In this document: positions 17,362-26,599 of the stretch, one piece after another
Numbering within the stretch: the first letter of the stretch is position 1
Layout of the letters: every line of letters starts with the position of its first letter
Assembly (NCBI GenBank): GCA_004555265.1
Contig: SFIQ01000003.1
Location: 148,014 to 212,013, forward strand
From: Ruminococcus sp.
GTDB taxonomy: Bacteria; Bacillota; Clostridia; Oscillospirales; Acutalibacteraceae
Reading direction: 5' to 3'
Length of the DNA: 64,000 bases
Made by a program: the position numbers and the translations under genes
Notes under the pieces: generated by a model
What the model saw: only the letters and a program-made list of their open reading frames with translations
What the model was told of the DNA's origin: nothing
Database searches by the model: none

Positions 17362-18154
17362 TGTACAACATATCACCAAAACCTTTTTAAAAGGCACCCC
17401 CAACGAGCACACCGCACTTTCAGACCTTTCGCTGCATTTGCAGGACGGTGATTTTGTCACGGTGATCGGCTCAAACGGCGCGGGCAAATCCACGCTGTTC
17501 AACGCGGTGGCAGGCACGTTTCTCTGCGACAGCGGGAAAATACTGCTCGACAACGAAAACATCACCTATCAAAAAGAGCATCTCCGCGCCAAAAATATCG
17601 GGCGCATTTTCCAAGATCCCATGAAGGGCACCGCGCCCGACCTGACCGTGGAAGAAAATATGGCGCTCGCCTACGCAAAGGCGACGCGCAACATTCTTTC
17701 GTCGGCGCACCGCAAAAAGGATATGGACTATTTCCGCGAAAAGCTCGAAAAGCTCGATATGGGTTTGGAAACCCGTATGCGCACCAAAATGGGGCAGTTA
17801 TCGGGCGGGCAACGGCAGGCGGTAACGCTCTTAATGAGTACGATGGTCACGCCGAAATTATTGCTTTTGGACGAACACACCGCCGCGCTTGACCCTGTCA
17901 CGGCGCAAAAGGTGATGGAGATTACCAAAGAGATCGTGAAAGAACACAACATCACCACGATGATGATTACCCACAATATCAACCAAGCGTTGCAAACAGG
18001 CAACCGCACCATTATGCTGGCAAGCGGCAAAATCGTACTCGATTTGCAAGGCGAGGCGCGCGAAAAAATGACCTTGCCCGAACTTTTGGAGGCGTACAAA
18101 GAAAAAGCGGGAAAGGTGCTTGACAATGACAGAATGCTATTGTCGGAAGAATAA
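17354..18154 (+). CDS. trpZ: ABC transporter ATP-binding protein, TrpZ-like
   Basis: 266 residues. Walker A GSNGAGKST (~37-45), signature LSGGQRQ (~154), Walker B LLLLDEH (~174) and the switch His in MITHN (~207). It powers the transporter made with the two upstream products. GGGAGG upstream of the ATG at 17354. Confidence 0.92.
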   Translation: MLDVQHITKTFLKGTPNEHTALSDLSLHLQDGDFVTVIGSNGAGKSTLFNAVAGTFLCDSGKILLDNENITYQKEHLRAKNIGRIFQDPMKGTAPDLTVEENMALAYAKATRNILSSAHRKKDMDYFREKLEKLDMGLETRMRTKMGQLSGGQRQAVTLLMSTMVTPKLLLLDEHTAALDPVTAQKVMEITKEIVKEHNITTMMITHNINQALQTGNRTIMLASGKIVLDLQGEAREKMTLPELLEAYKEKAGKVLDNDRMLLSEE

Positions 18155-18174
18155 AAACGCATATACAGGAAAAA

Positions 18175-18202
18175 ACAGGCTGCTTTTGCAGTCTGTTTTT
18201 TT
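18175..18202 (+). terminator. Intrinsic terminator of the trpXYZ operon
   Basis: Stem ACAGGCTGC/GCAGTCTGT (one G-T pair) with a TTTT loop, followed by seven Ts. Confidence 0.85.
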
Positions 18203-18205
18203 GCC

Positions 18206-18234
18206 TTTACGAACGGTGAAAAAAATGCTATACT
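18206..18234 (+). promoter_or_regulatory. Sigma-A promoter of the YhaM-like gene
   Basis: TTTACG, 17-base spacer ending TGC, TATACT. Confidence 0.65.
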
Positions 18235-18267
18235 GAAAACATATAAATATGAGGAGAGTATTTCCCT

Positions 18268-19236
18268 ATGAATTTTACGCCAATCAATCAAAACGGACTG
18301 TACGAGGGCTTTGCGCTGATTACCAAGTCCGAAAAAAAGGTGACCGCCAAGGGCAAGGACTACTTGGATTTGACCCTTTCTGACAAAGACGGTGAAATCT
18401 CTGCAAAATATTGGGATTACAACGAATCGGTGCAGGGGCAGTTCCCCGCCGAAACGCTTGTCAAAGTGCGCGGGACGATTTCGCAGTACAACGGCGCGGA
18501 CCAATTCCGCGTGGAGCGTATTCGAAAAGCGACGGACGCGGATGACGTCAATATGGCGGATTTTGTGCGCTCGGCTGCGTACAGCGGCGAATATATGTAT
18601 GCACAGCTTTCGGAATGTGTAAACGGCTTTGCGGACGCGGATTTCAAAAAACTCGTGTCCTATATGTTAGAGCAAAACAAAGAAAAACTCCTGTATTGGC
18701 CGGCGGCCTACCGCCTACACCACGCGTTGCGCGGCGGTCTGTTGATGCATACGCTGTCGATTGTGCGGCTGTGCGAGGGCGTTTGCAAGGTGTATCCGTT
18801 TGTAAACCGGGATTTGCTGTTGTCGGGCGCGATTTTGCATGATATTGCAAAGTTGTCGGAATTCGTCGTCGGCGACACGGGCATCGCCTCAGGGTATTCT
18901 GTCGAGGGGAATTTAATCGGGCATCTTGTCATGGGCGCGCGCATGGTGGACGAAGCGGCAAAGGCACTCGCCATCCCCGCGGAAAAATCCATGCTGTTAC
19001 AGCATATGGTGCTTTCCCACCACGGCGAGCCGGACTTCGGCGCGGCAGTGCGTCCGCTGTTTTTGGAAGCGGAACTTTTGTCGGAACTCGACTTAATGGA
19101 CGCGCGTGTCTACCAAATCCACGACGCCACCGCACCTTTGCAAAAAGGCGCGTTTACAAATCGTATGTGGGCGCTCGAAGACCGAAAAATGTATAACCAC
19201 GGCCTTTCGGACAATGACAAACAGGTACAGTTGTAA
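18268..19236 (+). CDS. yhaM: 3'-5' exoribonuclease YhaM-like (OB fold + HD domain)
   Basis: 322 residues. An N-terminal OB-fold nucleic-acid binding domain (~10-90, LTLSDKDGEISAKYWDYN) and a C-terminal HD phosphohydrolase domain (~150-290) with the metal ligands H-HD-H-H: LLMHTLS, AILHDIAKL, GHL and LSHHG. This is the arrangement of B. subtilis YhaM/Cbf1, which trims RNA 3' ends. GAGGAG precedes the ATG. Confidence 0.88.
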   Translation: MNFTPINQNGLYEGFALITKSEKKVTAKGKDYLDLTLSDKDGEISAKYWDYNESVQGQFPAETLVKVRGTISQYNGADQFRVERIRKATDADDVNMADFVRSAAYSGEYMYAQLSECVNGFADADFKKLVSYMLEQNKEKLLYWPAAYRLHHALRGGLLMHTLSIVRLCEGVCKVYPFVNRDLLLSGAILHDIAKLSEFVVGDTGIASGYSVEGNLIGHLVMGARMVDEAAKALAIPAEKSMLLQHMVLSHHGEPDFGAAVRPLFLEAELLSELDLMDARVYQIHDATAPLQKGAFTNRMWALEDRKMYNHGLSDNDKQVQL

Positions 19237-19282
19237 TCCGTAAAACTAAAAAATACAATATGGATTTTGGGAGGTTGTTCGT

Positions 19283-20308
19283 ATGCGAAATCACGAAGTA
19301 ACGGCAAGGCAAAGGCTTTTGAATGTGGACGGGTCCTTAAAAGAGCCGGGTTTTTCACGGCATCTTTACCAAATCTATGACCGCCGAGACATCAAAGCCC
19401 CGAAATTCCGCATTAAGGAATGGGATTATTATTTGGTGCTCTGCGACGATTACGCGGTGGCGTTTACCGTTTCCGATGACGGGTATATCGGGCTGCAATC
19501 GGTGTCTTTGCTCACCTTCGGCGACAATCCGTGGGAGCACACCGAAACCGTACTGACGCCGTTCCCGATGGGCAAATTAAAGATGCCCTCGACGAGCGAA
19601 ACGGGCAATGTGGTTTACCGCGACAAACGGCTGTATCTCGCGTTTGAAAAGACGGCAGGCAAGCGGCACATTGTGTGTCAGTTTAAAAATTTTTATGAGG
19701 GCAAGACCTTTTCGTGCGACATTGTTTTGGAACAGCCCGAAATGGACACCATGGTGATTGCAACGCCGTGGAAAGAGGATAAAAAGGCCTTCTACTACAA
19801 CCAGAAAATCAACTGTATGCGCGCAAGCGGTGCGGCGCAGTTTAACGGAAAAACATACACCTTCCACCCCGAAACCGATTTCGGCACGCTCGATTGGGGG
19901 CGCGGCGTTTGGACCTATGACAACACTTGGAATTGGGGTTCGGGCAATGCAGTCGTGAACGGCAAACCGTTTGGCTTTAACATCGGTTACGGCTTCGGCG
20001 ACACCGCGGCGGCAAGCGAAAACATGCTGTTTTATGACGGTGTGGGGCACAAGTTAGACGATATTACCTTTCATATCCCCGCTTCGTCTTACACCGACCC
20101 GTGGAAAATTTCTTCAAGCGACGGGCGGTTCGAGATGGATTTTGTACCGATTTTGGACCGCGCGGCGAAAATTGATGTCAAAGCGATTGTCACCGACCAA
20201 CACCAGGTGTTCGGCAAAATGACGGGTACGGCTGTTTTAGACGACGGCACAGCGCTTGAAATCAAGGATTTAATGTGTTTCTGCGAGCGCGTACACAACA
20301 AATATTAA
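19283..20308 (+). CDS. DUF2804 domain protein
   Basis: 341 residues covering the whole DUF2804 family, identified by the core FGTLDWGRGVWTYDNTWNWG (~200-220) and the tryptophan/glycine-rich beta-sheet context. There is no signal peptide or membrane segment. The function of the family is unknown; the fold is expected to be lipocalin/carotenoid-hydratase-like, which is inference. GGGAGG precedes the ATG. It is followed 15 bp later by prmA. Confidence 0.85.
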   Translation: MRNHEVTARQRLLNVDGSLKEPGFSRHLYQIYDRRDIKAPKFRIKEWDYYLVLCDDYAVAFTVSDDGYIGLQSVSLLTFGDNPWEHTETVLTPFPMGKLKMPSTSETGNVVYRDKRLYLAFEKTAGKRHIVCQFKNFYEGKTFSCDIVLEQPEMDTMVIATPWKEDKKAFYYNQKINCMRASGAAQFNGKTYTFHPETDFGTLDWGRGVWTYDNTWNWGSGNAVVNGKPFGFNIGYGFGDTAAASENMLFYDGVGHKLDDITFHIPASSYTDPWKISSSDGRFEMDFVPILDRAAKIDVKAIVTDQHQVFGKMTGTAVLDDGTALEIKDLMCFCERVHNKY

Positions 20309-20323
20309 AAGGAATTATTAAAA

Positions 20324-21250
20324 ATGGACTGGACAGAAGTAAAAATCGAAATCCCCGCAGACTGCATTGACCGTGCGGCGGATATTGCCAATATGGTTGT
20401 CCCCTACGGGATTTATATTGAGGATTACCGCAATTTGGAGGCGGAAACTTGGGAAATCGCCAACATTGATTTGATTGACGAGGAACTGTTGCAAAAAGAC
20501 CGCACAAAAGGCTATGTGCACATTTACATTTCTCCCGAGGAAAATCCGCAAGAAGCGGTGGCGTTTTTGTCCGAACGCTTCACGGCGGCGGGAATTCCGC
20601 ATAAAATCGATTTGAGTCTTTGCAAAAACGAGGACTGGGAAAACAACTGGAAAGAATTTTTTAAGCCGATGAAAGTCGGGGAAAAACTGCTCATTCAACC
20701 CCTGTGGATTGACGAAGTTGATAACCCCGAACACCGCGCGGTACTCACCATTGAGCCGGGGTTGGCATTCGGCACGGGTGGCCACCACACCACACGGCTG
20801 TGCTTGGAAACGCTGGAACGGTATGTAAAGGCGGGCGACGCGGTGCTTGACACGGGCTGTGGGAGCGGGATTTTGGCGATTGCCGCCTTGCTTTTGGGCG
20901 CAAATAAAGCCGTCGGCGTGGACATTGACGAACTTGCCGTAAAAACCGCCATAGAGAATGGCAAGCAAAACGGCTTTACAGAGCCGCAGTATACGATTTT
21001 GCAAGGCAATCTTGCCGACAAGGTCACGGGTGCTTACGATGTTGTGGTTGCGAACATCGTTGCGGATATTATTATGCTGTTCGCGAAAGATGTCGGGCGG
21101 TTTTTAAGACCGAACGGTGTGTTCATCACCTCAGGGATTATCGACACGCGCGAACAGGAGGTGCGCGCCGCCCTTGAGGAAAACGGCTTTGCCGTGTCGG
21201 AGCGCAACGAACAAAACGGCTGGATTTGCTTTGTGTGTAAAAAGGCGTAA
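20324..21250 (+). CDS. prmA: Ribosomal protein L11 methyltransferase
   Basis: 308 residues. The N-terminal substrate-recognition domain is followed by a class I SAM domain with EPGLAFGTGGHHTTRLCLE (~145) and the SAM-binding VLDTGCGSGILAIAA (~175). VVANIVADII supplies the NPxY-like motif. It methylates ribosomal protein L11. Confidence 0.95.
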   Translation: MDWTEVKIEIPADCIDRAADIANMVVPYGIYIEDYRNLEAETWEIANIDLIDEELLQKDRTKGYVHIYISPEENPQEAVAFLSERFTAAGIPHKIDLSLCKNEDWENNWKEFFKPMKVGEKLLIQPLWIDEVDNPEHRAVLTIEPGLAFGTGGHHTTRLCLETLERYVKAGDAVLDTGCGSGILAIAALLLGANKAVGVDIDELAVKTAIENGKQNGFTEPQYTILQGNLADKVTGAYDVVVANIVADIIMLFAKDVGRFLRPNGVFITSGIIDTREQEVRAALEENGFAVSERNEQNGWICFVCKKA

Positions 21251-21321
21251 AGGTTTTTCTGTTTTACGGTAGTGGCACACAGCACGCGCGCGACATTTTA
21301 CATTTATTTATAGTTTGTTCA

Positions 21322-21350
21322 TTGACTTTTGCTATGGATATGGGTATAAT
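21322..21350 (+). promoter_or_regulatory. Strong sigma-A promoter of the small membrane protein gene
   Basis: TTGACT, 17-base spacer, TATAAT; the best promoter match in this part of the window. Confidence 0.8.
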
Positions 21351-21383
21351 ATCCATATAATCTTATTTAGGAGGATATTCTTT

Positions 21384-21563
21384 ATGAAAAAAGCATTAAA
21401 AGTTATTGCCATTATCGCCGCGATTGCAGGTGCTGCATTCGGCGCTTATGTTCTTGTTAAAAAGTATGTTGACAGCAAAAAAGTTGTCATCGGCAACGAT
21501 GCGGAAAACTATGTTTCCTGCTCCTGCTGTGATGAAACCTTCGTTTCCGAAACGGTTGCGTAA
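21384..21563 (+). CDS. Small membrane-anchored protein with a CSCC motif
   Basis: 59 residues: a lysine-flanked N-terminal membrane segment (~5-25), a short charged linker and a C-terminus with YVSCSCCDETF. AGGAGG lies nine bases before the ATG, a near-consensus promoter is upstream and a strong terminator follows, so it should be a well-expressed single gene. The Cys trio could bind metal or be lipidated or oxidised; the family is not recognised. Confidence 0.75.
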   Translation: MKKALKVIAIIAAIAGAAFGAYVLVKKYVDSKKVVIGNDAENYVSCSCCDETFVSETVA

Positions 21564-21578
21564 CGATACAAAATGCAC

Positions 21579-21614
21579 AAACGGGTTGCCCGCGGAAAGG
21601 CAACCCGTTTTTTT
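21579..21614. terminator. Bidirectional intrinsic terminator
   Basis: Twelve-bp perfect stem AAACGGGTTGCC/GGCAACCCGTTT with T-runs on both strands, shared by the small protein gene and the converging spoVAE. Confidence 0.88.
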
Positions 21615-21621
21615 GTTTTCT

Positions 21622-21975
21622 TCATTTGCTTTTCGGACGGGCAATCAGCGACACCACAAGTCCCGACAGCATTGCGGCGGAAATGCCCGCACTGCCCGCC
21701 GAAAGCGGGCCCGTCAAAACGCCGAGTAACCCGTCCTCGCGTATGGCGTCCTTTGTGCCCTGCGCCAATAAATTGCCAAAGCCCGTCAAAGGTACGGTTG
21801 CCCCACAACCCGCAAAATCCGCAAGCGGCTGATACAGCCCCACCGCGCCCAGCACCACGCCCGCAACCACAAACAACACCAAAATGCGCGCCGGTGTGAG
21901 CTTTGTGCAGTCCATTAACAGTTGCCCGATCGCGCAAATCGCACCGCCCACCAAAAATGCTTTTAAAAAAATCAT
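21622..21975 (-). CDS. spoVAE: Stage V sporulation protein AE
   Basis: 117 residues, polytopic. AFLVGGAICAIGQLLMDCTKLTPARIL and the central FAGCGATVPLTGFGNLLAQG are characteristic of SpoVAE (SpoVAEb), part of the inner-membrane channel moving dipicolinic acid in spores. spoVAC and spoVAD normally flank it but are missing here. It points to a spore-forming lineage, unless this copy is a relic. Confidence 0.88.
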   Translation of the reverse strand: MIFLKAFLVGGAICAIGQLLMDCTKLTPARILVLFVVAGVVLGAVGLYQPLADFAGCGATVPLTGFGNLLAQGTKDAIREDGLLGVLTGPLSAGSAGISAAMLSGLVVSLIARPKSK

Positions 21976-22012
21976 ACTTGCTTCCTCCCGATACTACATT
22001 TTGCCGAAAAGT

Positions 22013-22041
22013 TTGTTTTATGCACAAAAATGTGGTAAAAT
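22013..22041 (+). promoter_or_regulatory. Sigma-A promoter of the aldo/keto reductase gene
   Basis: TTGTTT, 17-base spacer, TAAAAT, divergent from spoVAE. Confidence 0.5.
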
Positions 22042-22073
22042 ACTGATGAAAATATCGTTTTGAGGTGATTTAC

Positions 22074-22940
22074 TTGAACAGTACCTTTGATTGTTATACG
22101 CTTTACAACGTCGTGCAGGTGCCGTGCATTGCGTTCGGCACTTGGAAAATGCCCAACGAGGTTGCCGCCGCGTCGGTTTCGTGCGCGCTCCAAAACGGCT
22201 ACCGCCACATTGACACGGCGGGCGCTTACCAAAACGAAGTCGGCGTCGGCGAAGGGATACGCAAAAGCGGTATTGCGCGCGACGAGATTTTTTTGGTCAG
22301 CAAACTGCCCAATGCCGACCACGGGTACGAAAAAACGATTGCCGCGTGCGAGCGGTCGCTTCAAAAACTCGGCGTAGACTATTTAGACGCTTATCTCATT
22401 CATTGGCCCGTGCTTGTGGAAAATCAAGACCATGTCGAAGCGGATTTGTGCGACACCTGGCGCGCATTTGAACGGCTGTATCAAGACGGTAAACTGCGCG
22501 CTTTGGGCACGAGCAACTTTTTGGAAGAACACATTGACCTGTTAAAGGCAAACTTCAAAAACTACCCGATGATTAACCAAGTACAGTTACACCCGCAAAA
22601 TCCGCAGGACGAAATGGTCGCCTACTGCAAAGAAAACCGCATTTTGCCCGAGGCATGGAGTCCGCTCATTCAAGGGCAGGCGTTTAAGCGCGAATTGCTT
22701 GTGGAGACCGCCGCAAAATACAATGTTAGCGTGGCGCAGTTGTGCGTGCGTTGGATTTTCCAAAAAGGCGTTGTACCCGTGCCGAAATCGACTACGCCCG
22801 AACGCATCCAAAACAATGCGGACATTTTCGGGTTTACGATTTCCGACGACGATATGGAAAATATCGCCACCTTGCGCAAATACGGGATGATCGGTGACCC
22901 GCCGAGCGTCCCGCGCACACATCAGGTCGTTGGGTTTTAG
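22074..22940 (+). CDS. Aldo/keto reductase
   Basis: 288 residues, full AKR (AKR5-like) barrel. The tetrad is present: Asp in YRHIDTA, Tyr in GAYQNE, Lys in VSKLP and His in LIHWP. The NAD(P)H-binding tail VPVPKSTTPERIQNN follows. TTG at 22074 is preferred because GAGGTG sits six bases upstream; a GTG nine bases earlier overlaps that site. Physiological substrate unknown. Confidence 0.9.
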   Translation: MNSTFDCYTLYNVVQVPCIAFGTWKMPNEVAAASVSCALQNGYRHIDTAGAYQNEVGVGEGIRKSGIARDEIFLVSKLPNADHGYEKTIAACERSLQKLGVDYLDAYLIHWPVLVENQDHVEADLCDTWRAFERLYQDGKLRALGTSNFLEEHIDLLKANFKNYPMINQVQLHPQNPQDEMVAYCKENRILPEAWSPLIQGQAFKRELLVETAAKYNVSVAQLCVRWIFQKGVVPVPKSTTPERIQNNADIFGFTISDDDMENIATLRKYGMIGDPPSVPRTHQVVGF

Positions 22941-23071
22941 AGTCCCTTTTCAGCAAACCGGAGAACACGATAAAACGGTACGGCGCACGGCTGTTTGAAC
23001 GCGATGGGCGTTTTTCCGCAGGCGGAAGATGTGGTGAATGAAAACAGTTGATTTTTTGAAAAAATATACGA

Positions 23072-23107
23072 AAAAGCGGAACGAAGGATTTCCCTCGTTC
23101 CGCTTTT
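23072..23107 (-). terminator. Intrinsic terminator for the transglutaminase-dockerin genes
   Basis: Thirteen-bp stem AAAAGCGGAACGA/TCGTTCCGCTTTT; on the minus strand it is followed by Ts. Confidence 0.75.
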
Positions 23108-23127
23108 GCTTGCTCGTTTTTCGCGTA

Positions 23128-24454
23128 TCAATACAGTTCTTCCCCGTTGATATACAGGTCAAGCAAGGACGCGTCAAATGCATCGACCGTGCCGTCTCCG
23201 TTCAAATCGGCGGCGGCAAGCTGCGCTTTGTCGGTGATTTTCGCGGCGCCGACTGTCGCCTTTGCCACTTTTGCATAATCGGTTGTATTGACGGCATTAT
23301 CCACCACCACATCGCCGCGCCGCGCAACCGTATAAGTGGTTGTTGTGCCGCCTTGCGTGACGGTCACCGTGCCGCCCGTTGTTGTGCCGCTGACGGAAAC
23401 CGTACTGCCGTACGGCGCGATAAACGCCGTGCTCAAGCTTTGGCTTTTCCCGAGCAGTACAATCCCGTCTGCCTTGCGCACGGCAATGTCGGTATTCGCT
23501 CTGCCGAGGGTTTGCGCATACGGCGTTTCACAAAGCGTGGGATAGGTCAATACAAAACTGCTGTTGATAAAGTGGTCTCCCGTTGCGATATGCGCATCGG
23601 CAAAGGTGGTGCTATCATTGTCAAAATAGCGATTGGTGCTGTTTGCACCGACCAAAAAGAAATCGTAAAAAATCGAAGATTGGTCATCCCAAGTCAAATC
23701 CACGGCGTACCATTTGCCGTCTTCCATTTTGACATAATTCCACGCATGCCCGCCGTCGCCGGATTTACCAACGACAATCACACAGGGAATTCCCTCGCGG
23801 TCGCAAAGCATTTTAAACGCCTCGGCATAGCCTTCGCACACGGGCAAAAACGGCTCTAAAAATACACTTGTCGGTTGGTGCGCCGTACCGTTGGTGAATT
23901 CATAATCATACGAAACCTGCTTTGCAATCGTATCGTGAATGGATTTCACTTTTTCATAACGCGTGTACCCTTTGACCTCAAACGCATCAAATGCCGCCAT
24001 CATACGGGTATAATCGTCTGTCACCGATGCTTTATCGGCATACACGGCGGTATCATACTGCATTGTACAAGTAATGCTTGATACGGACAGTGTGTATACG
24101 CCGCCGCTCACGCGGTAAGAATAACTGTAAGATAATTTATACGCGCCCAGCCAAAACATTTCAGGGTGGTCATCTATCAACGCGGCAACACCGCCCTGTA
24201 CTGCGAGAACGAGTTCGGTTTGCGCTTCCGCAGTCAGAAGTATACGGCGTATCGGCAGTCGAGGCAAAAAAGCGATGTGCCGTGCCCGAATTGTCCATCG
24301 ACGGCGCCGCGGTGCGCGGGTCAAACTGTACGGCTTGCGTGTACCCCATATCCACCGTAATTTCTGTGGGCGTTTCTGCGGCAGCGCAAAGAGAAAGCAC
24401 ACCGCTTGACAGCAACAGCAACAACGCCGCCAGCAAACTCGTCAACTTTTTCAT
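23128..24454 (-). pseudogene. Secreted transglutaminase-like protein with dockerin, frameshifted near the N-terminus
   Basis: From the ATG at 24454 (AGGTG upstream) the first frame gives a signal peptide (KKLTSLLAALLLLLSSG) and ~55 mature residues. At about 24240-24260 the coding frame jumps: LLTAEAQTELVLAVQ onward continues in another frame to the stop at 23128. The second part holds a transglutaminase core with Cys in VCEGYAEAFK, His in GHAWNYVK and Asp in AVDLTWDD, then a linker and a dockerin type I module (DVVVDNAVNTTD, DLNGDGTVDAFD). It is a paralogue of the next gene upstream (24546-26021). The active-site part is intact, so the shift could be an error. Confidence 0.8.
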
Positions 24455-24545
24455 ACCGTGTTTCACCTGTTTCTATTCAAAAAAGCAAATCAAAAAAGCA
24501 AACGGCGTTCACAAATAAAGACGAACACCGTTTGCCGAAACCTCT

Positions 24546-26021
24546 TTACGCCGCTAAAACCCTTGCACCCGAAGCAGCCTGCAAAATCCAACGCGCATCT
24601 GTTGCATTCACTCTGCCGTCGCCGTTGACATCGGCGCAAACCCGTTGTTCCGCGGTAAGCGTCCGCATACCGGAGGAGACCTGCAAGACCCAACGCGCAT
24701 CCGTTGCATTTACCCTGCCGTCGCCGTTCACATCACCGCTGCCTGCCGCACCCGCCGCCGGGCGCACAACCGTATAGGTATCTACCGTTACACCGGACTT
24801 GATAACCGAAATCGTTTTGCCGTCCGCCGAAGTCCGTATAGAAGTGCCGGGCGCCGCGACAAACGCATGGTCAACCGTCTCGTCATCATACAAATACACG
24901 GTTTTCGCGGCTTTATCCACCAATGCGCCGGAATTGCTGTTTAAGAACATCGGCAAATATGCCGTCGAGGACAGCGCGGGGCAGGTCGCAGTATAACCGG
25001 AAAAAATATTGCCTGTATACGGGTGCTCGCTTGCAAAGGTGTTGCCGTCAAAATGAACATCCTTGGTCTGTGACCCGACCAAGAAAAAGTCATAGTCCAC
25101 TTCATTGTATGTGTCTTGGTCATCCCAAGTCACATCGACGGCGTACCACTTGCCGTCCTCCATTTTTACATGGTTCCACTCGTGGTCAGAGCTTACGGCG
25201 ATAATACAGGGGATGCCCGCCAAATCGCAAAGGATTTTGAACGCTTCGGAATACCCCTCGCACACCGACTGATGCGGCGCCAAAAAGACGGAGGTCGCGT
25301 AATATGCGGAATCCTTAAAATCATTATCATAGGTTGTTGCCTGCGCCACCCAATCGTGCAGGGTTTTGAGTTTATCAAACCGCGTTGCACCCTCGGAAAC
25401 CACGGCTTTTGCGGCGTTCATCATCGCCGTGTAGTCCTGTTTCACCGCAGTCCAAGAAGCATACCCGGGCGGCACGCTCAAGGTGATATCCACCTGCTCT
25501 ATCGCAAAACGATAGGTATTCCCCGACACCTGTACATAGCTGAACAATTCTTCGGTGCCGAAGGAGTTAATCCAGAATTGCTCGGGGTGGTCAAACACCG
25601 CAGCCGTAAACGCGCCGAACAAGGATTCGAGATACGCGTCAATGATTGCATCGGGAATTTCAAAATTGCCCGCCGCATCCATCGTGGTCACAAATGTATA
25701 CGGTTCGGGAAGTGTGACCGAAATTACATTTCCCAAAGCCGTTGCCGAAACCACCGCGTTATACATCGCTTTTCCGTTCGCGTCCAAATTGCTGTAATAG
25801 GTAAACGGCGTATTCGGGTCTTCGGCATAGAGATTCACTTTTTGCCCAAATACGGCCTGTCTGGCCGCTTCGGCGGCCGGCGGCGGATTGGAACGGTCGA
25901 TAGAATAGGTGTGTTGTTCCCCGCGTATTTGCAGTTTCGGCGTATCCAGCGCCGACGCCCCGATGCACAGCGTACTGCACAGCAAGACAAAGGTCAATAA
26001 AATACTGATCGTCTTTTTCAT
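24546..26021 (-). CDS. Secreted transglutaminase-like protein with C-terminal dockerin
   Basis: 491 residues. A signal peptide (~1-25), a beta-rich N-terminal region, a transglutaminase-like core (~200-330) with Cys in SVCEGYSEAFK, His in HEWNHVK and Asp in AVDVTWDDQ, and a C-terminal dockerin type I (~425-490). The dockerin has two calcium-binding repeats, each containing DVNGDGRVNATDARW. Dockerins bind cohesins on scaffoldins, so the protein is probably part of a cell-surface or cellulosome-like complex; no cohesin is in this window. The reaction may be a cysteine protease or crosslinker. Confidence 0.88.
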   Translation of the reverse strand: MKKTISILLTFVLLCSTLCIGASALDTPKLQIRGEQHTYSIDRSNPPPAAEAARQAVFGQKVNLYAEDPNTPFTYYSNLDANGKAMYNAVVSATALGNVISVTLPEPYTFVTTMDAAGNFEIPDAIIDAYLESLFGAFTAAVFDHPEQFWINSFGTEELFSYVQVSGNTYRFAIEQVDITLSVPPGYASWTAVKQDYTAMMNAAKAVVSEGATRFDKLKTLHDWVAQATTYDNDFKDSAYYATSVFLAPHQSVCEGYSEAFKILCDLAGIPCIIAVSSDHEWNHVKMEDGKWYAVDVTWDDQDTYNEVDYDFFLVGSQTKDVHFDGNTFASEHPYTGNIFSGYTATCPALSSTAYLPMFLNSNSGALVDKAAKTVYLYDDETVDHAFVAAPGTSIRTSADGKTISVIKSGVTVDTYTVVRPAAGAAGSGDVNGDGRVNATDARWVLQVSSGMRTLTAEQRVCADVNGDGRVNATDARWILQAASGARVLAA

Positions 26022-26056
26022 AAATTTTCCCTCTCTGTTTTTATGTTATGCAATCG

Positions 26057-26512
26057 TTACCGATTTTGCAGCAATGCAGACAGTTCATCCATAAATGCGT
26101 TAATATCGCGGAAATGACGGTACACCGACGCAAAACGCACATACGCCACTTCGTCAATATCCTTTAATTTATCCATCGCAAGTTCGCCGATATGTAATGA
26201 AGTCACCTCGCGGTCGAGCGAGTTTTGCAAACTTGCCTCAATGTCGTCCACCGCTTTTTCCAAGGTATCCATCGCCACGGGGCGTTTTTCGCACGCGCGC
26301 ATCATACCGCGCAACAGCTTGTTGCGGTCAAACACCTCACGGGATTTATCCTTTTTTATCACCAAAATCGGCACGCTTTCAATAATTTCATAGGTCGTAA
26401 ACCGCTTGTTGCATTGCAGGCACTCGCGACGGCGGCGAATACGCTCGCCCTCGTCGGTCGGGCGCGAGTCAATGACCTTGCTTTCTTCATAGCCGCAGAA
26501 CGGACACTTCAT
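26057..26512 (-). CDS. nrdR: Transcriptional repressor NrdR
   Basis: 151 residues. An N-terminal zinc ribbon (CPFCGYEESKVIDSRP ... RRRRECLQCNKRFTTYE) is followed by an ATP-cone domain (~49-139). NrdR senses ATP/dATP and represses ribonucleotide reductase genes. Start at 26512 with GGAGTG upstream; promoter TTTACA-17-TATAAT at 26558-26586. Confidence 0.96.
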   Translation of the reverse strand: MKCPFCGYEESKVIDSRPTDEGERIRRRRECLQCNKRFTTYEIIESVPILVIKKDKSREVFDRNKLLRGMMRACEKRPVAMDTLEKAVDDIEASLQNSLDREVTSLHIGELAMDKLKDIDEVAYVRFASVYRHFRDINAFMDELSALLQNR

Positions 26513-26557
26513 ACAAATCACTCCAAAACTGACGCAATATATTGTGTATTTAATTGT

Positions 26558-26586
26558 ATTATAGCAAATAGACAGCACAATGTAAA
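26558..26586 (-). promoter_or_regulatory. Sigma-A promoter of nrdR
   Basis: Minus strand TTTACA, 17-base spacer, TATAAT preceded by TGC. Confidence 0.75.
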
Positions 26587-26599
26587 GCAGAAAAAACCT

